A stretch of 64,000 nucleotides of DNA. It comes from Tangfeifania diversioriginum. Its GTDB lineage: Bacteria > Bacteroidota > Bacteroidia > Bacteroidales > Prolixibacteraceae. Shown piece by piece: positions 9,801 through 18,031 of this stretch (positions are counted from its first letter, which is position 1; every line of letters begins with the position of its first letter). The notes below the pieces were generated by a model, which was given only the letters and a program-made list of their open reading frames with translations, had not been told where the DNA came from and did not search any database. A program made the position numbers and the translations under genes. Location of the stretch: contig CAMCBW010000003.1 of NCBI GenBank assembly GCA_945873105.1, forward strand, positions 1 through 64,000, read 5' to 3'.

Positions 9801-11035
9801 CCAATCAAAATATTCCACCCAAACAGGATGTATCCAATCCAGCCATTCCGGTACCACAGCAGGTTATTCCTAAAGCTGACATTTCGCTGAACCAGACTAC
9901 TACCAATCAAAATATTCCACCCAAAAAGGTTGTATCCAATCCAACCATTCCGGTGCAACAACAGGTTATTGCCAAACCTGACATCTCGCTGAACCAGGCT
10001 ACTGCCAAGCAAAATATTCCACCAAAACAAATTAATACCCATCCAATTCTTCAGCCACAACGAATCATTGAAGATCAGAACAAAGGCAGGCAGATGGGGC
10101 AAACCTTCCTGCAGGTTGGAGCTTTCAAGGGAATCAACAATGCCCGGAGATTGTCTGATATGCTGGGCAAAACGATGAACTACCCAATTGAGTTGGTGCA
10201 CGAAGATGGATGGTACAAGGTAAGATTTGGAGCGTTCTCCGATAGCCGATCGGCAGATTTGTGCAGAACTGAAATACTTGCGAATGGGATCATATCCGCA
10301 GATCAAATCAAGGAGATAAATCTTCAGGGATCATTCACTTCAGCAAACAACCAAGTCAAACCCATCGCTAGCACCTCTGCAAATGAACAGGTCATTCAGG
10401 CGGATCCAATCCTGCCTGCAAAAGTGGTGGTTCCCGTCATACCGCCTGCCACAGAGAGTGCTGGTATAGCCGCCCCTATAGTAGAGGCTCCAGCCACGAT
10501 AAAAATTGCAAAGAGTGAAAAATATCTTCAAAAGCACTATTTTGTGCAGGTCGGTGCATTTGCTATTCCAAAAAATGCGACCCGCATGAAAAAGAATATT
10601 GCACCGCTTGTTGCATATGCTGTTGAGATAGTTTTCAGGGACCAATTGTACAAAGTTAGATTTGGTCCATTTGAAACCCAGGTGGAACTCAACAACTGCA
10701 TCAGGCAAGTCGTTCAATCGGGCATCATGACAAGGGAATTGATGAAAATATACTATGAAGAGATCGGTGCTACTCCTTTGGTCGATCAGCCGCATGTAAT
10801 GACCGGTTTTCATATTCAGGTGGGAGCCTTCAAAGACAAGATCAATGCCACAAAATTCTACCATAAAATGTCAGGGGAGTATGCTTTCCCAGCGCTTATC
10901 GCGGAAGAAGATGGATATTACAAGGTACGATTCGGTCCATTCAAATCCCTTTCTGAAACCAAAAAGTACAGCAAAGAGCTGGAAAAAAACAGGGTAGATT
11001 GTTTTATCCGAAACAATACTGTGAATTATTTCTAA
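6824..11035 (+). CDS. Usher-like outer-membrane protein with 34-aa repeat linker and three SPOR domains
   Basis: 1403 residues counted from a TTG at 6824; an ATG at 6887 (22 codons later) lies just before the signal-peptide hydrophobic stretch and is an equally likely start. Residues to about 885 parallel the 870-residue usher at 3028-5640, including the GPWGEERFREQQINVPF motif and SdrD-B-like C-terminal domains. The extra 500 residues are a Pro/Gln-rich linker of five near-copies of a 34-residue unit (about 905-1078) and three SPOR domains (about 1092-1165, 1238-1312, 1328-1398). Each SPOR domain has the QVGAF and YKVRFGPF/GAF hallmarks. SPOR domains bind denuded septal peptidoglycan. Usher C-termini face the periplasm, so a wall-anchored barrel is topologically reasonable. 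Function is inferred. Confidence 0.75.
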   Translation: MTDSLTKVNETASCRSGHWYCMPTYMWVTVALCLFLSCTTFVTSAQEEPEFEELSVFFQVQNIGAIEIPAVIRDQEVLLPVSELFTFLKIKNTLSSEMDSVSGFFLSPDAPYLIDRTKNSISFQGKNYQLKNTDFIRTETNLYLLSRFFGEIFGLDCKYNPRALAVNLTTQLELPVMREMRLEQMRQNINRLKGDAKSDSTIRLSRKAFNFGMADWSVISTQNFTIGQNSNVSNGSEYSRKQIDTRINLALGAVVAGGEANILLNYDTNEPFSEKQQSYYWRLVNNNNILVKQTTLGKIATGATSSIYNPVVGVRLTNTPTTYRRSFGTYPLSDYTNPGWMVELYVNNVLVDYKKADASGFFNFQVPLVYGNSSVKLKFYGPWGEERFREQQINVPFNFLPPGEVEYTLNAGMVEDGKQSIFSRGEVHYGLSRAITLGSGVEFLSSVVSGPIMPFLSMATRPFSNVLLSAEYTYGVRGKGMFSIQLPKNSQLELNYIKYQPGQKAVNYNYLEERKATLTLPIKGRNISMFNRFTYGQILLPGTGYSTAEWLISGAIYGISTNLSNYAMFTNSTKPYIYSNLSMSFRLPRGIMLLPQAQYEFSNKELISVKAGLEKYLFRNGFVSLSYENNFKSKVHSAQFGFRYDLPFAQTGYTARQTNDQTTIMEMARGSLIFDPKTNYIGANSKVNVGRGGIVFAPFLDLNCNNRRDNGEPRADGLDIRINGGTSTYSEKDTTVRVTDLEPYTSYLVELDANSFDNVAWKIRNKVLKIVVDPNSFKLVNIPVAVVGEVSGIVYKENGDEQDGLGRIIINIFNSKSQLSGKTLSEPDGYYSYLGLAPGVYDVSVDSVQLRKLHLQATPIKQSITILKSQDGDIVEGIDFTLKSTRSEVIDTLDNDSKNPPSDLTIPVQPQTVSTQNVQPSQAIASQNIPQKQVIPNPSIPVQQQAVSSQNAQPSQAIASQNIPQKQVIPNPIIPVQQQVIPKPDISLNQTTPNQNIPPKQDVSNPAIPVPQQVIPKADISLNQTTTNQNIPPKKVVSNPTIPVQQQVIAKPDISLNQATAKQNIPPKQINTHPILQPQRIIEDQNKGRQMGQTFLQVGAFKGINNARRLSDMLGKTMNYPIELVHEDGWYKVRFGAFSDSRSADLCRTEILANGIISADQIKEINLQGSFTSANNQVKPIASTSANEQVIQADPILPAKVVVPVIPPATESAGIAAPIVEAPATIKIAKSEKYLQKHYFVQVGAFAIPKNATRMKKNIAPLVAYAVEIVFRDQLYKVRFGPFETQVELNNCIRQVVQSGIMTRELMKIYYEEIGATPLVDQPHVMTGFHIQVGAFKDKINATKFYHKMSGEYAFPALIAEEDGYYKVRFGPFKSLSETKKYSKELEKNRVDCFIRNNTVNYF
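9537..10060 (+). repeat. 102-bp tandem repeats (34-aa units) in usher linker
   Basis: CCAAGCCAGGCAATTGC at 9581 recurs at 9683 (102-bp spacing). The following IPVQQQVIPKPDISLNQ-type units keep the same 34-codon period for about three more degenerate copies. They encode a flexible Pro/Gln/Asn linker before the SPOR domains. Confidence 0.8.
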
Positions 11036-11052
11036 TCGTATTATTCACTCAA

Positions 11053-12024
11053 TCATTTCCGCTGCCTCCGCTGAAGTTCCAGCAACGGCCGGTAGCCAAT
11101 AAGAATTACCCCTTGCTCTTTCAACAATTTCAGGATGTCCGGGTCGTTGGTAAAACAGGCAGCCTCCTGGGCACGCTTTTCAGCAGTACCGGTGATGGCT
11201 TTCAACTCCTCACTCAATCTGGAGGCATGGATGAAGATCTCGGTTACCCCTGGTTTCAGATTCTTGATAACGGAGGACCAAAATGGCTTCACCTCTTTGT
11301 AGTCGGACATCTCCTCATAGACAAAATAGTCGGTAAAGACCACTCCCTGTCTGGCAAGTTCTTCCCTTAAATTGGGCTGTTTGAACTTTTCCATGGTGGA
11401 TTGGGAGGGCATCCGCAAGGGAAGATTAAACTCCAGTGCCAACTGAACATAGGATTTAACAAAGTCGGGAGCATACTGCATCGTTCCCATGTGCGAGTCA
11501 ATATGGGTGATGGGAACACCCCAGGAGAGCGCCCGCTTAATTTGGGCACGTCCCTCGATCAGTGCCTCTTCCGGATTGGAGTGGGCATATACCTCCTCCA
11601 CACTGCGCCACAAAAAACCATCCGGGTCGCACAACCCTTTGACCTGATCTTTGGGGGCAATAGGTCCCCAGCGGTAAAAGCGCCATTCGGCCGTGTGGGT
11701 CAGGTGTACACCAAAATCCTTATCAGGATGGTTCTTGGCGTAATCGGCGATGGCACTTGACCACGGGCAAGGAATCATGATCGTCGCAGAGGTGATCTGA
11801 CCCTTTTCCTGCCCCTCAATTGCCGCAAGGTTGGCCGCATTACACATGCCGGCATCGTCACAATTGACGATCAGCAACTTGTCTGTTGGCTTGTAACCCA
11901 ACCGCTCACTCAGCAGTTTGGTCTGACCGAATGCGGAGGAGAATGAAAGAACAGAACCAAGCAAACAAATGAAAGTAATTTTAAACCTGCCTGAAGCAAG
12001 ATGAAAGGATTTCTTTGAACACAT
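11053..12024 (-). CDS. YdjC/ChbG-type secreted carbohydrate deacetylase
   Basis: 323 residues from the ATG at 12024. The frame is open further upstream, but that start lies before a TAAATTTG promoter box (12088-12095, - strand), and the signal peptide (about 14-33, ending AFGQ) fits the 12024 start. The domain shows the YdjC metal/catalytic motifs: NCDDAG at about residue 54, GVHLTHTAEW in the middle, and THIDSHMG. Family members remove acetyl groups from chitooligosaccharides or related N-acetylated sugars; the true substrate here is unknown. Periplasmic or secreted. It runs convergent with the SPOR-tailed usher, 17 bp apart. Confidence 0.8.
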   Translation of the reverse strand: MCSKKSFHLASGRFKITFICLLGSVLSFSSAFGQTKLLSERLGYKPTDKLLIVNCDDAGMCNAANLAAIEGQEKGQITSATIMIPCPWSSAIADYAKNHPDKDFGVHLTHTAEWRFYRWGPIAPKDQVKGLCDPDGFLWRSVEEVYAHSNPEEALIEGRAQIKRALSWGVPITHIDSHMGTMQYAPDFVKSYVQLALEFNLPLRMPSQSTMEKFKQPNLREELARQGVVFTDYFVYEEMSDYKEVKPFWSSVIKNLKPGVTEIFIHASRLSEELKAITGTAEKRAQEAACFTNDPDILKLLKEQGVILIGYRPLLELQRRQRK

Positions 12025-12087
12025 TGCTTTGTATTTAATAGTAGTTATAGAATTCTTGTACCCGCCTGACGGAAACAATTCATTTTT

Positions 12088-12095
12088 CAAATTTA
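12088..12095 (-). promoter_or_regulatory. -7 box (TAAATTTG) for the deacetylase gene
   Basis: On the - strand this is TAAATTTG, a match to TAnnTTTG, 64 bp before the ATG at 12024. It supports the shorter start for that gene. Confidence 0.4.
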
Positions 12096-12168
12096 GAACA
12101 AATCGCAGAGGCAATATGATAATTAATTGTCAAAAATCAATTCAATATGATCTTCCCAAGTGCGCCAG

Positions 12169-13908
12169 CTATTTTTCCTTTGGAACGACCAACCGGTCTC
12201 CGGTTCCCTGGATCATGATTCTTTCCCACTCCTTGCTGTATCCAGGATGAAGCGGTTTTTGCGGCACATTCTTCCCATTTCCATTCTCCTTCAAACGATC
12301 TCCTTCGGTGATTTTCAGGTTTCCATCGTGGTATTTCATGAAGAGGTAACGGTAGAAATCCTGCCACTCCTTCACCAGTTTGTTGCCGCTCGAAACCGAG
12401 TAGTTGGTGAGCAAATCCAAGGTCTCTGATGAATCCTTGCCCAGCAGCTCCATGGCCTTTTTGTCGATTTCCTTTACCTCCGCAACAAACCTGTTTTCTA
12501 ATTCACGCTGTTTCTTTTCTATTTCAGGATGTATCATATTGTACCGCGTATAAGCCCAATTGTTGACCTGGCTGAAGCTCCAGTAGGCAGAGGTCTCCGA
12601 CCAGGTAATCATCGAACCATTGCCCAGAAGGTAACTTTCGGGCACCCTTCTTATCGCGCTGTACATGGGGGCATAAACACAACCATCGGCATCATCCACC
12701 CCAAACCAGAAGATTCCCCCAATGGCATCCGGCAAACTGCTTCTTGACTGTGCCACAAAGCTGTAACCAGTCTGTTGGGTCGCCACTGCCCGCTCATTCA
12801 GGTAGGTCACACTGTCCACTTCAAACTCCATGGGTCGCCAGCGGTAAGGCAGTTTGAACGGACCCGCACCCGGATCGTTCCGCATATCCAGGGGAGTCTC
12901 CTCGTAATGGTCGCGCATCCTTGCCATCACCATTTGCAGGGAGATGGTCGAATCAGGTTTTACCCACAAGGGGAGACGGTTGGAGGCATACCCATTGGGA
13001 TTCGGCGTGTTGTCCATCATTCTGTCCTTGCGGGAGAATTTCCCCTGTGCATAGCTTGTATAAGACTGGTTCTCCCTGATCTCCCTGGAAATATTCCTGA
13101 AAAAGGACCAGACTCTCGCATCGCAAAATCTGGCTCCTCCAAATTTCAGTGGATTGTACACATCCGAGAAGCTGAAGGCTTCGTTGCTTCCCTGGTAAAA
13201 TCCCTGTTTTTTGGCAAAAGAGATGACATCTGCCGAATGATAGACTGTTTGCCGGGGATCGTTCCAGTTGTTAATTTTTTGGTAAGGGAAGGTGGTAATC
13301 CTCGCCTGATTGGCATGACCGCTTACATAGCCATCAGGAACGAGTCGGGCCACCCAGACTGCCCCCTTTTCGTATTTGCCTTTGCCGATCAGCTCCATGA
13401 TCCATGCCTCATGGGCATCGGAGATGGAAAACGACTCCCCCCCTGTAGCATAGCCATATTCAGCAACCAATTCTGTCATCACTTTGATCATCTCACGGGC
13501 ACTCCTGGAGCGTTGCAGTCCGATCCGCATCAGGGATCCATAATCCAGTATTGCTCCCGGCTGGGTGGCAAGAGAATCCAATCCGCCAAAGGTGGTCTCC
13601 CCAATGGCTACCTGGTGTTCATTCATAAACTGCACCACAGAATAAGTATGCGGAACCTCCGGGATGGTACCCAACAATTTTCCATTTTCGTAGTGATATA
13701 CCTCGCAGCGACTTCCTGGTAAGTGGTTCGCTGCCGGATAGAAGGCAATGGCACCATAACGGGTATGAGAATCCGCAGCATAGGTAATGAAAACAGAGCC
13801 GTCCTTACTGGCACCTTTGGTAACGATAAAATTGGTGCAGGCAGATATGGAGGATGGAGTAAATGCAACAAAAAGAGATGCTGCAAGTGAAAAAAGGAGT
13901 TTCTTCAT
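12169..13908 (-). CDS. C69-family dipeptidase (secreted)
   Basis: 579 residues. A signal peptide (residues 1-23, ending SISA) is followed at once by Cys24 in the CTNFIVTKGASKDGS motif. Cys24 would become the N-terminal nucleophile after cleavage, as in peptidase family C69/U34 (PepD-like N-terminal-nucleophile dipeptidases). Later segments such as GGESFSISDAHEAWIMELIGKGK are also typical. It probably hydrolyses dipeptides in the periplasm. The deacetylase downstream is in the same orientation, but the 144-bp gap and its own -7 box suggest separate transcription. Confidence 0.85.
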   Translation of the reverse strand: MKKLLFSLAASLFVAFTPSSISACTNFIVTKGASKDGSVFITYAADSHTRYGAIAFYPAANHLPGSRCEVYHYENGKLLGTIPEVPHTYSVVQFMNEHQVAIGETTFGGLDSLATQPGAILDYGSLMRIGLQRSRSAREMIKVMTELVAEYGYATGGESFSISDAHEAWIMELIGKGKYEKGAVWVARLVPDGYVSGHANQARITTFPYQKINNWNDPRQTVYHSADVISFAKKQGFYQGSNEAFSFSDVYNPLKFGGARFCDARVWSFFRNISREIRENQSYTSYAQGKFSRKDRMMDNTPNPNGYASNRLPLWVKPDSTISLQMVMARMRDHYEETPLDMRNDPGAGPFKLPYRWRPMEFEVDSVTYLNERAVATQQTGYSFVAQSRSSLPDAIGGIFWFGVDDADGCVYAPMYSAIRRVPESYLLGNGSMITWSETSAYWSFSQVNNWAYTRYNMIHPEIEKKQRELENRFVAEVKEIDKKAMELLGKDSSETLDLLTNYSVSSGNKLVKEWQDFYRYLFMKYHDGNLKITEGDRLKENGNGKNVPQKPLHPGYSKEWERIMIQGTGDRLVVPKEK

Positions 13909-13972
13909 GACAATTGATTTGGGTCACGAATTTAACAACTATTGCCGGGTTATAAAAATTGGCAAAAAAATG

Positions 13973-13980
13973 TAAGTTTG
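13973..13980 (+). promoter_or_regulatory. -7 box (TAAGTTTG)
   Basis: Matches TAnnTTTG and lies 46 bp before the ATG at 14027, the same distance as the box before 5709. No clear -33 partner is seen. Confidence 0.35.
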
Positions 13981-14026
13981 TAAGAAGCTGTTTAAAATTG
14001 TAACACAGAGGATTTATATCTCCACA

Positions 14027-14809
14027 ATGAAAATAAAATTTCTATCCATCCTGGTACTGGTTTGTACCACCTTGGCTACCAATGCCCAATATACCCCCAA
14101 GAATGCCCACTCCCACAACGACTACGAGCAAAAGCAACCTTTTTATCTTGCTTACAATGCCCATTTCGGTTCCATGGAAGCCGATATCTGGGCCGTAGAT
14201 GGTGAGTTGTATGTCGCGCACAACAAAAGTGAAATCAGTGCAGGTAGAACTTTGGAAATGCTCTACCTAAAACCAATATCCGTACTTTTCGAAAAGAATG
14301 CAGGGAAAGCGTGGAGTGACTCCCCCACTACTTTTCAGTTAATGATTGATTTGAAAACGCCTGTGGAACCCACGCTTACCATCCTATCCGAGAAACTAAA
14401 AAAATACCCTGCACTGTTTGATCCAACGGTCAACAAAAATGCAGTTCGAATCGTCATAACGGGCAACCGACCGGATCCCTCAAAATTTCAGGATTATCCC
14501 TCCTTCCTCTTTTTCGATGGCAATATCTCCAGGCAGTATAATGCCGGGCAGCTTGCCAGGGTGGGTTTGTACAGCGAAAATCTTGCCCAGTATACCAAAT
14601 GGAGGGGAACTGAATCGATACCAGCGAAAGAGGAGGTGCGATTGAAACAAATCATAGATTCGGTTCATGGGATTGGTAAAAGAATCAGGTTCTGGAATGC
14701 TCCCGATACGGAAGTTTCCTGGAAGATCCTGATGAAATTGAAAGTGGACTTTATCAATACGGACCACATCCCCGAACTGACATCTTTCCTGAAAAACAAT
14801 CAGAACTAA
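14027..14809 (+). CDS. PI-PLC/GDPD-like phosphodiesterase, secreted
   Basis: 260 residues. Signal peptide 1-20 (ending TNAQ). The start of the mature chain, NAHSHNDYEQ, with MEADIW and LYVAHNK shortly after, matches the His and Glu/Asp metal and catalytic motifs of the glycerophosphodiester phosphodiesterase / PI-PLC-like TIM barrel, here the AIM6-like branch. INTDHIPELTSFL ends the barrel. It probably cleaves a phosphodiester in the periplasm; the substrate is unknown. It stands alone, convergent with the LytTR regulator. Confidence 0.7.
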   Translation: MKIKFLSILVLVCTTLATNAQYTPKNAHSHNDYEQKQPFYLAYNAHFGSMEADIWAVDGELYVAHNKSEISAGRTLEMLYLKPISVLFEKNAGKAWSDSPTTFQLMIDLKTPVEPTLTILSEKLKKYPALFDPTVNKNAVRIVITGNRPDPSKFQDYPSFLFFDGNISRQYNAGQLARVGLYSENLAQYTKWRGTESIPAKEEVRLKQIIDSVHGIGKRIRFWNAPDTEVSWKILMKLKVDFINTDHIPELTSFLKNNQN

Positions 14810-14848
14810 ATAGTGGGACAATATTAAAAACACTTTTCTCCGATCCAA

Positions 14849-15529
14849 CTATTTAATCATTCGTTCCAGCAAATTGGCCTTGTACGCTTCCGATAAAGGG
14901 AGTTTATGGGTACCTATCTGGACCTGGTTGCCCTCCAGATGATCAATTTTCCGAAGATTGACCAGGTTGGTACGGTGCACCTTCAGGAACAAATCACCAT
15001 CCAACCGCTCTTCCCAGCTTTTCAGGGTACCATGGACTACCAATTTCTTACCAGGAAGTTGAATGGAGACATAGTCGCCGCAAGCCTCAACGAAAAGGAT
15101 ATCCTCCACCTCAATCTGGTAAATCCTGCGGTCGGCCTTCACGGTTATCTTGGGGGGTACCGTCTGTTTTCCCTTGGTAAGGAAGCGATCTTTTGCCTTG
15201 TTGACCGCCTTGCTGAAGCGCTCAAAGGAGAAAGGTTTCAACAGAAAATCGACGATCTCCAGGTCGAACCCTTCGATGGCGTATTGGGGATAGGCTGTCG
15301 TAAATATCACCTGGGGAGGATGTACCAGCGAACGCAGGAAGCTCACCCCCGACATCTCCGGTAAATTGATGTCCAGGAAGATCAGATCAACCTTGTTGTG
15401 GTCAAGAAAGGCCTGTGCCGACATCGCATCCGGGAAAATTCCGGCACAACTTAAGCCGGGAGTCAAATTGATGTTGTGCTCCAGGATCGACTGGGCAGCA
15501 GGCTCGTCTTCTACGATGATACAGTTCAT
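14849..15529 (-). CDS. LytTR-family response regulator
   Basis: 226 residues. An N-terminal receiver domain (IVEDE near the N-terminus, phospho-acceptor Asp in LIFLDINLPEMSG, conserved Lys in LLKPFS) is joined to a C-terminal LytTR DNA-binding domain (about 125-226; KVHRTNLVNLRKIDHLEGNQV). The cognate kinase is almost certainly the LytS-like protein at 15869-17107 on the same strand. The pair is separated by a small DUF433 gene on the opposite strand, which is unusual. It probably activates promoters with LytTR direct repeats; targets are not evident. Confidence 0.9.
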   Translation of the reverse strand: MNCIIVEDEPAAQSILEHNINLTPGLSCAGIFPDAMSAQAFLDHNKVDLIFLDINLPEMSGVSFLRSLVHPPQVIFTTAYPQYAIEGFDLEIVDFLLKPFSFERFSKAVNKAKDRFLTKGKQTVPPKITVKADRRIYQIEVEDILFVEACGDYVSIQLPGKKLVVHGTLKSWEERLDGDLFLKVHRTNLVNLRKIDHLEGNQVQIGTHKLPLSEAYKANLLERMIK

Positions 15530-15595
15530 AGTATCTAAAATATCAAGTTGTTGTATTGATAATCAGAAATCTCAATCTAATTATTTAAAATATCG

Positions 15596-15603
15596 TACAT
15601 TTG
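15596..15603 (+). promoter_or_regulatory. -7 box (TACATTTG) for DUF433 gene
   Basis: TACATTTG fits TAnnTTTG and lies 16 bp before the ATG at 15620. The sequence around it is AT-rich. Confidence 0.4.
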
Positions 15604-15619
15604 AATAAAATATGAAGAT

Positions 15620-15817
15620 ATGGATTCATTTATAAATAGAATTACGATAAATCCAGATATTTGTCACGGAAAGCCAACAGTTCGAAATATGCGCTATCCG
15701 GTAGAGATGATCTTGGATTTACTATCCTCCGGAATGACTGTTCCTGATATCATTGTGGATTATCCAGCATTGGTTGAAGAGGATATAAAAGCATGTGAAA
15801 TTATAGGACACGAGTAA
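15620..15817 (+). CDS. DUF433-family antitoxin-like protein (orphan)
   Basis: 65 residues. The motif set NPDICHGKPTVRNMRYPVEMILDLLSSGMTVPDII is the winged-HTH DUF433 signature. DUF433 genes usually precede a DUF5615 PIN-like toxin gene; none follows here. The C-terminus (DIKACEIIGHE) is shorter than usual for the family. It sits inside a LytS/LytTR two-component unit, on the opposite strand. It may be a remnant of a toxin-antitoxin pair or a stand-alone regulator. Confidence 0.75.
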   Translation: MDSFINRITINPDICHGKPTVRNMRYPVEMILDLLSSGMTVPDIIVDYPALVEEDIKACEIIGHE

Positions 15818-15868
15818 AAACAAACCAATGCCCTATTCTCTATGCTCATTGCCCCATGCTCCATGCCC

Positions 15869-17107
15869 TCATAGTTCAACCCTCATCTCCAAACCAAAAA
15901 TCCCTTCCTTCGCTTCGAAAGTCAGTTTGTGCCTTCCGGGGTAGAGCAAATTTAATCGTTTTTGCACATTGTTGATACCGATGCCTCCATACTCCTCCGT
16001 TCCACTCTTTTCACGAAGTACAATGGTGTTCTCCGTCGTGAAGCAGAGTTCCCTGCCTTTGATGGCGATAAGAATATGGATGAAGCCATCTTTTTTCCCG
16101 GAGCCATGTTTGAAACAGTTTTCTGCCAGGGGCAGCAGCAGCAAAGGAGCTATCAGGCGGTTTTCCAATTCACCGGTCACCTCAAGCGTCACAGTTGTTA
16201 TGCCAGCATCAATCCTGGCTTTCTGCAGTTCCACATAGGTCTGGATGATCTCAACCTCCTTTTCGAGGGGAATGAATTCGCTGGTCGTGTCATAAAGAAC
16301 ATACCGCAGAAAATCTGACAGTTGAAGGATCACCTCCTTGGTGTTTTCATCATTCCTGGAGGCCATCGAATAGATCGTATTGAGGTTGTTGAAGAGGAAG
16401 TGCGGATTGATCTGCGCTTTCAGGGCAGACAATTCATTTTGGGCCTTGTCGCGGTTGGCGATCAGTACTACGGCATACTGTCTGACCAGGTACAATACTG
16501 TAGTGAAAACCAGGTAGGCGCCCATGATCACCATCAACTCCCATACTTTGTAATAGGAGATAAAGTAAAGGGAAGGGAATAACTTGTCGATGATCCCATC
16601 AAAAAGAACAAAGTTGAGGAAGGCGGCAAAAACCAGGAGCCCCGAAACAAAGAGCAGGTAAGTTCCGAAACGACTCTCTTTTAAATATTTGGCAATCAAT
16701 ACCTGCAGATTGAAATAGACGGCTGCTGCGATGGTTAGGTGAAAAACCAGCACATACAAAAATCCAGACAGGAACAAATCGGTAATAAAGGAGAGGTCTT
16801 GCCTGCTATCTTCGGGCTGCATGAATTCGAAAATCAGGTAAACTGCAGGTAAAATAAATAGAATAGTTGCCAAAATCTTGAGCCATTTCCTGACATTCTT
16901 CAGGCACCAGACAAATGGAAGCAGGCAGTAGAGCAAAAATAAAAAGTCAAGCATGAGCAATTCTGCCCAATAATCTTGCAACCCTTTGATTGCTGCGGTT
17001 GACTCCACACCGGGATTGAATATGATGTTCCAGGCACTGATGGAGACCATCCAAAAAATCAGGTGCAACAAACCGATCAGTTGATTCTTGTATTTCAGGG
17101 ATTTCAT
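15869..17107 (-). CDS. LytS/YehU-type sensor histidine kinase
   Basis: 412 residues. The N-terminal half has about six predicted membrane segments without an obvious ligand domain. The C-terminal half is a His_kinase (PF06580) plus ATPase domain: the phosphorylated His lies in QINPHFLFNNLN, followed by a PLAENCFKHG N-box and GIGINNVQKRL. These kinases phosphorylate LytTR regulators; the partner at 14849-15529 is close by. A lipoprotein gene lies 7 bp upstream on the same strand, so the two are probably cotranscribed and the lipoprotein may feed the sensor. Confidence 0.9.
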   Translation of the reverse strand: MKSLKYKNQLIGLLHLIFWMVSISAWNIIFNPGVESTAAIKGLQDYWAELLMLDFLFLLYCLLPFVWCLKNVRKWLKILATILFILPAVYLIFEFMQPEDSRQDLSFITDLFLSGFLYVLVFHLTIAAAVYFNLQVLIAKYLKESRFGTYLLFVSGLLVFAAFLNFVLFDGIIDKLFPSLYFISYYKVWELMVIMGAYLVFTTVLYLVRQYAVVLIANRDKAQNELSALKAQINPHFLFNNLNTIYSMASRNDENTKEVILQLSDFLRYVLYDTTSEFIPLEKEVEIIQTYVELQKARIDAGITTVTLEVTGELENRLIAPLLLLPLAENCFKHGSGKKDGFIHILIAIKGRELCFTTENTIVLREKSGTEEYGGIGINNVQKRLNLLYPGRHKLTFEAKEGIFGLEMRVEL

Positions 17108-17114
17108 AGCGTTA

Positions 17115-17840
17115 TTAGTTTATGCGGTTTAACTTCAACATGGCCGGCTGCCTTTCCCAATCGATGAACCGTGACTGGTCGGCATACCTTTCAATCATAC
17201 CTGTCAGTTGTTCTGAGCTACCCGTCAGAAGTAACCTTTTGGCCTGACTCACCCACCGGTAGTTCACCCGCACCCGCTTCTCCTCAATCATCTCCTTCAT
17301 TTGCTCAGCGCCCAACCACGAAATCCGGAATTGCCCGTCTATCAGAAAAATCCTTGCAAGGGTGTGGATCTTGAAATAACTCTCTGCCGCAAAGCGGCTC
17401 TTCTCCAAACCGGTGCTCTCTATTGGCATAAAATCAGCATAAATGCCCTCCCTGACCACAAAAAGGACCATTTTAAACTGGTAAAGGGTTGAATCAGAGA
17501 AATTGTCAAGCAGCTTTACACGGTAATAATCCTGTGGCCGGTATACCGTCGAATCACCCCCATCTTTTGCCTTGATGGTCTCCTGGTTGATCACCCGGTC
17601 AATTTTCCAGACGGCAGAAGTGTCCATCTGGTTCCATACCTCCGGCGATTCATCCTTGTCCGGGATGGCCTTCATTTTCAATGGAGAAGCACTCCAGCTC
17701 CCTACTATTTCTTGTTTCAGGCGGATGTTTTTCTCTAGGTAGAAGGGACTCAGCGAACAGATCATAAAGAAATCGGAACATCCCGTAAGTAACAGGACCA
17801 TCCCAAGTAGAAAGATTTTTTTTGGACTACGCATCATCAC
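17115..17840 (-). CDS. Lipoprotein of unknown function, upstream of LytS kinase
   Basis: 241 residues. A short signal sequence with lipobox LLLTGCS predicts lipidation at Cys21. I recognise no domain; there is no metal motif or repeat. The stop lies 7 bp before the kinase start, so it belongs to the same transcript. A role as an envelope sensor or accessory of the LytS/LytTR system is only suggested by position. Confidence 0.7.
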   Translation of the reverse strand: MMMRSPKKIFLLGMVLLLTGCSDFFMICSLSPFYLEKNIRLKQEIVGSWSASPLKMKAIPDKDESPEVWNQMDTSAVWKIDRVINQETIKAKDGGDSTVYRPQDYYRVKLLDNFSDSTLYQFKMVLFVVREGIYADFMPIESTGLEKSRFAAESYFKIHTLARIFLIDGQFRISWLGAEQMKEMIEEKRVRVNYRWVSQAKRLLLTGSSEQLTGMIERYADQSRFIDWERQPAMLKLNRIN

Positions 17841-17957
17841 TGAATTTTAATTTCAGACGAAAGGTAATCCCAATTTTGATGGTTGATTTTTATTTTCGAT
17901 CAAAGTCCCGGTTTTTTCGACGAAAAGGGAAGATAATTGGGAAATGGGGAAATTGGG

Positions 17958-18024
17958 AAATGTGGAAATGTGAAAATTGAAAAGGCATTTGTACAACGCG
18001 ATCATTTTCACATTTCCACATTTT
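17958..18024. repeat. Inverted and tandem TTTCACATT repeat
   Basis: An AAATGTGGAAATGTGAAAAT arm at 17958-17977 is complementary to the TTTTCACATTTCCACATTT stretch starting near 18005; the latter also repeats CACATTTT several times. It lies just past the ABC-F stop codon (18032, - strand), so it may act as its terminator. Confidence 0.5.
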
Positions 18025-18031
18025 CACATTT

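Noticed and set aside
12775-13722. 315-codon + strand frame
   Set aside because: It is the antisense shadow of the C69 dipeptidase, which has a clear signal peptide and catalytic Cys.
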